A stretch of DNA of 13,160 nucleotides, taken from assembly GCA_031963045.1 (NCBI GenBank), contig JASSUK010000001.1, forward strand, positions 1-13,160. The letters run 5' to 3'. This stretch comes from JASSUD01 sp031963045. Its GTDB lineage: Bacteria > Pseudomonadota > Gammaproteobacteria > Burkholderiales > Burkholderiaceae. The notes beneath the pieces are model-generated. The model was not told where the DNA came from and made no database searches. It worked only from the letters and a program-made list of their open reading frames with translations. Shown piece after piece: positions 7,520-12,219 of the stretch (positions within the stretch are counted from its first letter, which is position 1; every line of letters begins with the position of its first letter). Made by a program: the position numbers and the translations under genes.

Positions 7520-7761
7520 TCTTGATATCCTTTTAGCGATATAAAAATCCCACCGTCCGGTGAGCGCCGGTATTCTCGGCCGTCAATCCATTTTCCATCT
7601 TCAATTTTGCGTCTGATAGCTTTCTCCGTCAGCCCTGTAACATGGGAAGCCAAAGGGACAGTAACGTAGGGAGCAGCAGCTATCTGAAAAATTATTTCGC
7701 GCAGGGCTGTTTCCTTTTCATTGGCACATTGGGCAGCATAATGAAATCTCCTACTGTTCAC
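7495..7761 (-). CDS. xis: Excisionase-like DNA-binding protein
   Basis: This 88-residue protein matches my knowledge of the small excisionase-family proteins next to integrases of this type. A winged-helix-like segment lies at about residues 36-84 with LTEKAIRRKIEDGKW, then a GREYRRSPDG turn and an ISLKGYQEWVE helix. These proteins bend attachment-site DNA and steer the integrase towards excision, and some also regulate transcription. The GTG start at 7761 is well supported by GAGGAG at 7768-7773, six bases away. It overlaps the integrase start downstream and a 28-codon ORF upstream (GTGA overlap), so it sits inside a coupled leftward operon. Confidence 0.85.
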   Translation of the reverse strand: MNSRRFHYAAQCANEKETALREIIFQIAAAPYVTVPLASHVTGLTEKAIRRKIEDGKWIDGREYRRSPDGGIFISLKGYQEWVEKVMA

Positions 7762-7844
7762 GCTTTTCTCCTCTTCATCGCTTCAAGTAATAAATCTTGC
7801 GCCTCACGTTTAGATTTGCGGCAGGCTATAACCTCTTCGTCCAT
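7758..7844 (-). CDS. Small ORF (28 aa) coupled to xis
   Basis: An ATG at 7844 opens a 28-codon frame beginning MDEEVIACRK and ending MKRRKA. Its TGA overlaps the GTG of xis as GTGA, and the xis ribosome site lies inside it. The product is charged and helix-prone. No clear ribosome site precedes its ATG and I recognise no family. It could be a genuine small protein, a leader peptide coupling xis translation, or chance; the tight overlap is the main argument for reality. Confidence 0.4.
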   Translation of the reverse strand: MDEEVIACRKSKREAQDLLLEAMKRRKA

Positions 7845-8114
7845 CGTGTCGGGGCGGCAATGTGGTAGATGAACACTGAGCGGCTATGCTACTTTTTGGA
7901 TCTGGGCCAGGACACCGTTACCAATCCTTTGGAAATAATTAGGTAACGCAACATATCAATTCTTGATCTATGCCAGTGGTTTATTCCCACGACACCGCTT
8001 ACGCTGGGACCTTCTTAAACCCTCTATCGCCATATCAGCTATAAAGCCTGTGTAAGGTGCATTAGCAAAATGCTTATTTTTCTAGCGTTTACTGCCAACC
8101 TACAGATAGGTTTC
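7845..8114 (-). other. Long 5' leader of the xis-int operon
   Basis: From the promoter at 8115-8142 to the first plausible start there are about 265 bases with no convincing gene. Very short minus-strand frames exist (for example MAIEGLRRSQ and MLRYLIISKG, 21 codons each) without ribosome sites. A stop-free stretch reading LPNYFQRIGNGVLAQIQKVA has no start codon and may be the tail of a decayed gene. The leader contains an imperfect direct repeat. Confidence 0.45.
7907..8002. repeat. Imperfect direct repeat pair, about 15 bp, 80 bp apart
   Basis: CCAGGACACCGTTAC (7907-7921) and CCACGACACCGCTTAC (7987-8002) agree except for one substitution and one inserted base. They lie between the xis-int promoter and the xis genes and could be binding sites for a phage regulator, or a decayed duplication. 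Confidence 0.5.
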
Positions 8115-8142
8115 ATGATAGTATGTAAATACAATTTGTCAA
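8115..8142 (-). promoter_or_regulatory. Sigma-70-type promoter for the leftward xis-int operon
   Basis: On the minus strand a perfect TTGACA (8142-8137) is followed after 16 bases by TATCAT (8120-8115), five of six consensus bases. Transcription would start near 8108 and run leftward into the xis-int group. An AT-rich block lies just upstream, as in strong promoters. Confidence 0.65.
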
Positions 8143-8175
8143 TATTATATTTATAAAAATAAAATTACAAATCAT

Positions 8176-8205
8176 AAAAAACGCTACCCGTAGGTGGCGT
8201 TTTTT
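8176..8205. terminator. Bidirectional Rho-independent terminator
   Basis: AAAAAACGCTACC (8176-8188) pairs with GGTGGCGTTTTTT (8193-8205), with one T-G pair and loop CGTA. Having A6 on one side and T6 on the other, it can terminate in both directions. It closes the repressor-side minus-strand transcript and isolates xis-int, which has its own promoter immediately beyond. Confidence 0.9.
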
Positions 8206-8210
8206 ATAAG

Positions 8211-8396
8211 CTATCTTTGCTCCTCCCATTGTTCTCTGACGAAATTAGCCAGTCTAATGGCTGCTGCCATAGCGCTCTCTAAGTCGTCCTGGTAATGCCC
8301 ATCAATGCGCACTCGCTCACTACCATCCGCAAAGCATGAGATTTCCAGTTTTCCAGTACGCTCGGGCTTTTGCTGCGCGAAGCAACCCCCTGGCAT
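8211..8396 (-). CDS. Small phage protein, possibly the 3' part of a frameshifted gene
   Basis: A 61-codon frame; from about residue 14 on (KLEISCFADGSERVRIDG, then an amphipathic helix ending REQWEEQR) it looks like real protein. Its first residues, MPGGCFAQQKPERTG, are less convincing, and the ATG has no good ribosome site. A second frame (8320-8436) with an excellent ribosome site overlaps it. Removing one A from GGAAAAC near 8355 would join the two into one protein of about 74 residues. It ends just before the bidirectional terminator. Family unknown; small genes between a repressor and integrase often encode accessory or immunity functions, but nothing here shows that. Confidence 0.5.
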   Translation of the reverse strand: MPGGCFAQQKPERTGKLEISCFADGSERVRIDGHYQDDLESAMAAAIRLANFVREQWEEQR

Positions 8397-8436
8397 ATTT
8401 CTTATGCGCTATTTCAAATGACAAGATTTCTCCCAT
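8320..8436 (-). CDS. Small ORF (38 aa), possibly the 5' part of the same frameshifted gene
   Basis: ATG 8436 follows AGGAGG (8447-8442) at five bases, one of the best ribosome sites in the window. The frame begins MGEILSFEIAHKKYARG, is basic and helix-forming, and stops at TAG 8320-8322 inside the overlapping frame of 8211-8396. Either it is a genuine 38-residue protein or, more likely, the true start of a gene now broken (or shifted) at the short A run. It lies downstream of the repressor and may share its transcript. Confidence 0.5.
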   Translation of the reverse strand: MGEILSFEIAHKKYARGLLRAAKARAYWKTGNLMLCGW

Positions 8437-8481
8437 TACATCCTCCTAAACCTCGTCTTATCGCTTATTAAGATTCGAAAG

Positions 8482-8496
8482 ACTATCAGGGATAGT
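8482..8496. repeat. Short inverted repeat upstream of the small gene
   Basis: ACTATC and GATAGT flank a three-base centre. It lies in the AT-rich gap between the repressor and the 8436 start and could be an operator or chance. Confidence 0.35.
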
Positions 8497-8549
8497 GTGG
8501 AATATAAGATATATAAGGCACAGAAGAATGTAGGAGAACGACGAGGTGT

Positions 8550-9254
8550 CTAGGCTGCTTTTTTAGAGATGCGAGAGCGTTTTTTATTCTCAGAAGAAGG
8601 TGCTGGGGCGAAAGTTTTCTCGATAGGTTTTTTAGTATTTTTTCTTCGAAGTTGACCTGATCCACCAAGCTTGCCTAATTCTTCAAAAACATCAGCAAGT
8701 TTTTCCGCAAGGCTTTCGGGGAGGGTTTGTATTGCATCAACAAGCCGTTGATGATTTTTTATAGGCAGTGGTTTTTTACTTCCTTCCCCTTTGGTAAGCC
8801 AGGCATGACTTACCCCTAATTGTTCGGCAATTTTCTTTGAGGATGTAGTGGTCCGACTGGGATCGCTTTCTAATTTTTGGATAAAACCCTGAGATTTACC
8901 CCCGATCTTTGCACCCAGCTCCGCCTGCGACCATCCCAGTTCTGTGCGAGCTTGATAGAGGCGAAAAGCAAAAGTATCAGAGTTTACGGGATTGGAAGGA
9001 TGTACCGAAGATGCCTTGGAAGCATTAAGGGGAATGTCCTTTTGTTTGCCAGTGGCAAGCCACTCAGGATCCACCCCCAATGCTTTAGCAAGGTTGGGAA
9101 ATTTTTCCCCTGCATTTCTCCCTGTGCGGCCACGCCCTCTTTGCTCAAGGTTGTCGATAACCTCAACAGGTACGCCCGACTTCTTGGAGAGTGTATCGGT
9201 TGACCAGTCGCGGGCAGTTCGCGCTTGATAGAGGCGGGAGGCAAAGTTATTCAT
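8550..9254 (-). CDS. Lysogeny repressor with two tandem HTH (XRE) domains
   Basis: Starting at ATG 9254 the product has 234 residues. HTH domain 1 spans about 4-70 (FASRLYQART to EWLATGK) and HTH domain 2 about 95-157 (FAFRLYQART to AWLTKGE). They share FAxRLYQART and the closing LGV..xWL, and the DNA of the shared start is nearly identical, so the gene arose by internal duplication. A helical segment (168-195) and a Lys/Arg-rich tail follow. The S24 peptidase domain typical of RecA-cleaved CI and LexA-type repressors is absent. It should bind operators in the adjacent divergent region to hold the element silent. An ATG at 9275 is in frame but lies upstream of the -10 box, so I reject it. There is no ribosome site; the promoter geometry predicts a leaderless mRNA beginning at this ATG. 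Confidence 0.85.
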   Translation of the reverse strand: MNNFASRLYQARTARDWSTDTLSKKSGVPVEVIDNLEQRGRGRTGRNAGEKFPNLAKALGVDPEWLATGKQKDIPLNASKASSVHPSNPVNSDTFAFRLYQARTELGWSQAELGAKIGGKSQGFIQKLESDPSRTTTSSKKIAEQLGVSHAWLTKGEGSKKPLPIKNHQRLVDAIQTLPESLAEKLADVFEELGKLGGSGQLRRKNTKKPIEKTFAPAPSSENKKRSRISKKAA

Positions 9255-9260
9255 AGATGC

Positions 9261-9289
9261 ATTATATAGCGGCATTAAAAATATTACAA
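9261..9289 (-). promoter_or_regulatory. Repressor promoter (pRM-like), leaderless
   Basis: On the minus strand TTGTAA (9289-9284), 17 bases, then perfect TATAAT (9266-9261). Six bases later comes ATG 9254, so the predicted +1 is the A of the start codon, as in the leaderless lambda cI message from pRM. Confidence 0.7.
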
Positions 9290-9308
9290 AAGCATGTCGA
9301 TAAATAAA

Positions 9309-9327
9309 AATACAAAATATTTGTATT
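9309..9327. promoter_or_regulatory. Operator-like inverted repeat in the divergent control region
   Basis: AATACAAA (9309-9316) and TTTGTATT (9320-9327) are perfect inverted arms around ATA. The element lies between the repressor promoter and the rightward promoter and overlaps the putative -35 of the latter, where a repressor or Cro operator is expected. Confidence 0.6.
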
Positions 9328-9349
9328 GTATTGATAAAAGTATTAATAT
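9321..9349 (+). promoter_or_regulatory. Possible rightward early promoter (pR-like)
   Basis: TTGTAT (9321-9326), 17 bases, then TAATAT (9344-9349): a modest sigma-70 match in very AT-rich DNA, overlapping the inverted repeat. It would drive the replication and FlhDC-like operon. Confidence 0.4.
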
Positions 9350-9471
9350 TTTTTGCGTATTCTCAAGAAATAGCACTCAAACTTCGCACTCAATGCTACT
9401 GGAAAAGGCAAGTTGCTGATCATGTTTACCTTACTCCACAAGCAATCAGCCTTCAAAAATCGCAGCACTAA
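9331..9471 (+). pseudogene. Cro-like HTH remnant
   Basis: The frame open across 9331-9471 encodes a stretch that reads like the recognition half of a Cro/YdaS-type helix-turn-helix: RQVADHVYLTPQAISLQK, compare the familiar pattern of VA..L.VTPQAVS. The position, directly rightward of the operator and opposite the repressor, is exactly where a phage cro gene sits. There is no ATG and no ribosome site; the only possible start is TTG 9331. The frame stops soon after the helix, while another frame stays open to a TGA that overlaps the next gene's ATG at 9515, suggesting a frameshifted or degraded cro. It could instead be a very short functional protein or chance. Confidence 0.35.
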
Positions 9472-9514
9472 AAGAGAGGCCGCGCCATCTTTTTCCCATG
9501 ATTAAGGAGCCATT

Positions 9515-9799
9515 ATGAAACAAACAGATGGGCAGTTTTATCGAGAAATGTGGCAAACCGATGAAGCCTTGCGCAGTTGCTCATCAGAGGCAAAAGGATT
9601 ATTTGCGCAACTGATATTTGTGATGCATGAGGCTGCACCTTACAGCTGCTTATCGCTCCGAGATGGACGGCCGCTTGATGCGGCACAGCTTTCTCTTTTA
9701 ACGGGTGCATCCCCACGAAAATTATGTCGGCTAATCGAAGAACTTGAAAATGCCGGGGTACTTAGTCGAAACAGCTGGGCGCAGTTTTTTTCTGTGTAG
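9515..9799 (+). CDS. Truncated duplicate of the replication-protein N-terminal domain
   Basis: This 94-residue protein starts at ATG 9515 with AAGGAG five bases upstream. It aligns along its length with the first 90 or so residues of the next gene: QFYREMWQTDEALRSCSS against QFYPADWLKDPALQSCSL, then VMHEAAPY against IMHQCMPY, and a winged-helix part ending EELENAGVLSR against IELDDADVFER. It then ends abruptly in WAQFFSV at a run of seven T (9785-9791). Two bases out of phase the frame reads QLGAVFFCVDEK and continues open to 9915, overlapping the next gene, so the stop probably comes from an indel. If made, it would be a free DNA-binding or competitor form of the replication protein; otherwise it is a decaying duplicate. 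Confidence 0.65.
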   Translation: MKQTDGQFYREMWQTDEALRSCSSEAKGLFAQLIFVMHEAAPYSCLSLRDGRPLDAAQLSLLTGASPRKLCRLIEELENAGVLSRNSWAQFFSV

Positions 9800-9880
9800 A
9801 TGAAAAAGCGCTACCAATAAAAATCGGATATCACGATCTGAGCCTTTTAAGAAAAAACGTCCAAAAGGAAGCGAACCATC

Positions 9881-10855
9881 ATGAAGCGGCCCTCTTTTCA
9901 ATTTTATCCCGCTGACTGGCTTAAAGATCCTGCTTTGCAAAGCTGCTCACTGGCAGCAAATGGCTTATGGATAAAAATGCTATGCATCATGCATCAATGC
10001 ATGCCTTATGGTCATTTAACAGTGAAGGGTAAGCCAATGACCGTAGCTCAATTAGCCAGAAACGTTGGTGAGCAAGAAAAATTTGTAGAGGAATTGCTTA
10101 TCGAACTTGATGATGCAGATGTTTTTGAGCGAGATGCTCAAGGCTGTGTATTTAGCCGTAGGATGGTTAGGGATGAAAATATTCGTAACAAACGTGCTGA
10201 AGGCGGAAAGCTAGGCGGCAATCCCCTTTTACTTAAGCAAAAGGTTAGCGATAAGGATGGGCGAGCAGATCACTTAACTAGTAACCAACGGGTTAACCAT
10301 AGCGATAACGTAACCCCACAAAAAAAGGATAACTACAAGGATAACAATAAGGTTGAGTCAGAGTCCAACCTTAGCCTAACCCCTTCATCTTCGTCTTCAG
10401 TTTCATCTTCTTCTTCAATTTCTTCTTCATCTGTGGATTCATCTTCGTCGTCAAAGATGGCTTCTGTGGAAATTTACCAAGATCGTGGGGAAATGTCTGT
10501 CTCTCACAGAGGCAGAGACGACGACTGCCCTATGAAAGCCGAGGAATGGGCCGAATATTTTGCGCAGCAAGGAGGCATACGCCCAAAGGTCTGGCCTTTT
10601 TTTACGGCCTGGTGTGCAGCAAGGGTGACTATTCGGCAAGTTGCGCAGGCGATAGGCGCCGCTCGGGAAAAATCATCAGAACCCATTGCCTGTTTACCGG
10701 CGTATGTGGACCGAATATTGGCATCGCAAGCACGAGAACGCAGGCAAGGACAGAAAAAAAATTTAGAGAAACAAGCCGCGTTAGAAGCGCATAACGCACA
10801 CATTGCGAGCCAATGGCTATCGGCATCGGAGGTACAAAATGCATCTGCAGGATAA
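9881..10855 (+). CDS. Phage replication initiation protein (lambda O-like)
   Basis: 324 residues. The N-terminal domain (1-115) opens FQFYPADWLKDPALQSCS and contains RRMVRDE and EGGKLGGNP, a pattern I recognise from replication proteins of proteobacterial phages and prophages; it folds as a winged helix. A hydrophilic linker (120-165) and a nearly pure Ser run (169-191) follow, then a C-terminal domain (217-285) with VWPFFTAW and PAYVDRILA. The expected role is to bind the phage origin and recruit the host replicative helicase. AAGGAA lies ten bases before ATG 9881, an acceptable ribosome site. Its stop overlaps the start of the DUF6475 gene by 17 bases. Iteron-like repeats inside it may be the origin. 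The Ser run is encoded by TTC/TCN-rich sequence prone to length change. Confidence 0.8.
   Translation: MKRPSFQFYPADWLKDPALQSCSLAANGLWIKMLCIMHQCMPYGHLTVKGKPMTVAQLARNVGEQEKFVEELLIELDDADVFERDAQGCVFSRRMVRDENIRNKRAEGGKLGGNPLLLKQKVSDKDGRADHLTSNQRVNHSDNVTPQKKDNYKDNNKVESESNLSLTPSSSSSVSSSSSISSSSVDSSSSSKMASVEIYQDRGEMSVSHRGRDDDCPMKAEEWAEYFAQQGGIRPKVWPFFTAWCAARVTIRQVAQAIGAAREKSSEPIACLPAYVDRILASQARERRQGQKKNLEKQAALEAHNAHIASQWLSASEVQNASAG
10239..10452 (+). other. Candidate replication origin inside the O-like gene
   Basis: The hydrophilic linker region holds repeated short motifs: AAGGATAAC at 10325-10333 and again 12 bases later at 10337-10345, GCGATAAG near 10247 and GCGATAAC near 10298, with GGTTA/TTAACC motifs between. 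They are followed by a pyrimidine-rich strand at 10381-10452. Iterons next to a strand-asymmetric block within the initiator gene is the lambda ori layout. Repeats are short and degenerate, so this is a hypothesis. Confidence 0.35.
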
Positions 10856-11522
10856 AGCAGCCTTCGGGATGCTGCTACAGGGCGTCTATGATTTTTATGA
10901 AAAAACGCTTAGTGCATCGATTTTGGATCTATGGTGGCAAGCGATGCAATCGTTTGAACTCAAGGTGTTGTCAGACACATTCAGTAGGCATTGCATGAAC
11001 CCTGACAATGGCCAGTTTTTACCCAAACCTGCCGATATTGTGCGCTTGCTTCATGGATCAACCAAAGATAGCGCGCTTATCGCCTGGTCCAAAGTAGAAA
11101 AGGCAATACGCACAGTAGGGATTTACGACAGTGTGACCTTTGATGATGCGCTCATTCAGCAAGTGCTGCAGGATATGGGTGGATGGATTGGACTAGGACA
11201 GAAGAAGGAGGCTGAATGGCCCTTTGTGTGCAACGAATTCGTGAATCGCTATTGCGGTTATCGCCAGCGCGGTGCGCTAACTACTTGGCCTGCCGTGTTG
11301 GTGGGAATGGCGCAAGCCAGTAATCAGTGCAATGGATTTCACAGTCTTCCTCCTAAGTTGATTGGAGATCAGCAAGCAGCACAACGTGTTTTAGCTGATG
11401 GAGCATGCATTGATGAGCTAGCAATTACACAGTCTAGTCAGCAGAGCTTCAAACCGCTATCTGAGTTGCCGCTGCCAATTTTGAAAGATGATGGCGATAT
11501 TACTGCGGAGCAAACAGTATGA
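10839..11522 (+). CDS. DUF6475 phage protein, probable replication partner
   Basis: The start is ATG 10839, six bases after GGAGG (10828-10832); an in-frame ATG at 10803 lacks such a site. The 227-residue product begins MHLQDKAAFGMLLQGVYDFY and carries the features I know from DUF6475: ILDLWWQAMQSFEL, GQFLPKPADIVRLL, AWSKVEKAIRTVG, VTFDDALIQQV and DMGGWI. This family occurs next to O-like initiators in temperate phages, in the place where lambda P (helicase loader) sits, so a replication role is likely, though the biochemical function is not established to my knowledge. It overlaps the O-like gene by 17 bases and the next small ORF by an ATGA, consistent with one coupled operon. Confidence 0.85.
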   Translation: MHLQDKAAFGMLLQGVYDFYEKTLSASILDLWWQAMQSFELKVLSDTFSRHCMNPDNGQFLPKPADIVRLLHGSTKDSALIAWSKVEKAIRTVGIYDSVTFDDALIQQVLQDMGGWIGLGQKKEAEWPFVCNEFVNRYCGYRQRGALTTWPAVLVGMAQASNQCNGFHSLPPKLIGDQQAAQRVLADGACIDELAITQSSQQSFKPLSELPLPILKDDGDITAEQTV

Positions 11523-11629
11523 GCCGATGCGTACAAGCAGTAGAAAAAAATAATGAAAGAGAGCGTATAGAAATGCCTACTCAATACCTATACAAGTCAA
11601 TCATGGTTCAAGAGGGCAGGGTACGATGA
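11519..11629 (+). CDS. Small ORF (36 aa) coupled on both sides
   Basis: ATG 11519 overlaps the DUF6475 stop as ATGA and has GGAG eight bases upstream; its own TGA (11627-11629) overlaps the ATG of the next gene as ATGA. The product starts MSRCVQAVEKNNERER and ends MVQEGRVR: charged, no membrane segment, no recognised family. The double overlap keeps the ribosome moving from DUF6475 to the FlhD-like gene, so it may be a real small phage protein, or chiefly a translational link. Confidence 0.6.
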   Translation: MSRCVQAVEKNNERERIEMPTQYLYKSIMVQEGRVR

Positions 11630-12219
11630 TGAAAAATCAGGGCACCACAAAAATTGATCAACCATCACTCCATACTAAACTCGATGAAGCCGCTAGGCGC
11701 AATGTCTATGAATGTGATCTAGCCTTATGGCGCGCGCTGAAAAAATTGGCTTATCAACAGCCAGAACTGGCAGCTTGCCAATTTAAAATTAAACTAGAAA
11801 CAGCAAAACAGATTGCGCAAGCAGATGAGGCCAAATTGCAAAAGTTGGCCTCTGGAGTGTTATTTTCTTTTCAGCTCCGAACTCCAGAAAAAATTTTAAT
11901 AGATTGCTTAAATAAACCAAGCTCACTTTTAATCAATAAAGTTAAAGAGGATTTTAATATCCTATATTGGTTTATCTTGAATCAGATGGCGATAAGCGAC
12001 ACCAAAACTACCTGTATATGTTTTGGTATTTCACAGTATTTAGCCGAGGCCATGGCACAAGCAAACTGCATCCAACTTAGGCAATTAGCGCACAGCGTTC
12101 AGCTTCAGTTTTCGATGCGCTGTACAGAGCAATCCATCCTGGATTGCCTCTTAGGAAAGGATAGTATGCATACATTCATTAAAAAATACTTCACTATTTT
12201 AAAAAAGTCGTTGCTATGA
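11626..12219 (+). CDS. FlhD-like activator subunit with two tandem FlhD domains
   Basis: 197 residues with two copies of an FlhD-like fold in one chain. Repeat 1 (about 28-96): YECDLALWRALKKLA, CQFKIKLETAKQIAQAD, KLQKLASGVLFSFQLRT, ILIDCL. Repeat 2 (about 107-176): FNILYWFILNQMA, CICFGISQYLAEAMAQAN, QLRQLAHSVQLQFSMRC, ILDCLL. Each matches E. coli FlhD (116 aa): NLSYLLLAQRLI, FRLGINEEMATTLAAL, PQMVKLAETNQLVCHFRF. FlhD normally dimerises within FlhD4C2, so this looks like a covalently joined dimer. It is followed by an FlhC-like gene (ATGA overlap), and together they should form a DNA-binding activator. In a phage-type element without flagellar genes, and by analogy with SetD and AcaD, the target is probably the element's own late genes. 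A conventional flagellar role is unlikely from context. The start could be either of two adjacent ATGs. Confidence 0.8.
   Translation: MMKNQGTTKIDQPSLHTKLDEAARRNVYECDLALWRALKKLAYQQPELAACQFKIKLETAKQIAQADEAKLQKLASGVLFSFQLRTPEKILIDCLNKPSSLLINKVKEDFNILYWFILNQMAISDTKTTCICFGISQYLAEAMAQANCIQLRQLAHSVQLQFSMRCTEQSILDCLLGKDSMHTFIKKYFTILKKSLL

Noticed and set aside
7642..7872. Plus-strand 76-codon ORF over xis
   Set aside because: It is antisense to the well-supported xis and its coupled ORF and has no ribosome site.
8877..9244. Several ORFs of 78-108 codons on both strands over the repressor
   Set aside because: They overlap the tandem-HTH gene in other frames and have no recognisable content.
9255..9275. 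Repressor start at ATG 9275
   Set aside because: This ATG precedes the -10 box of the best promoter and has no ribosome site; the family pattern begins a few residues before FAxRL, matching ATG 9254.
10498..10518. Inverted repeat GTCTCT/AGAGAC inside the O-like gene
   Set aside because: Arms of six bases within coding sequence, no T-run and no positional logic; probably chance.
10803..10838. DUF6475 protein starting at ATG 10803
   Set aside because: ATG 10839 has a strong GGAGG at six bases and gives the usual N-terminus; the upstream extension is Arg-rich and overlaps the O-like gene further.
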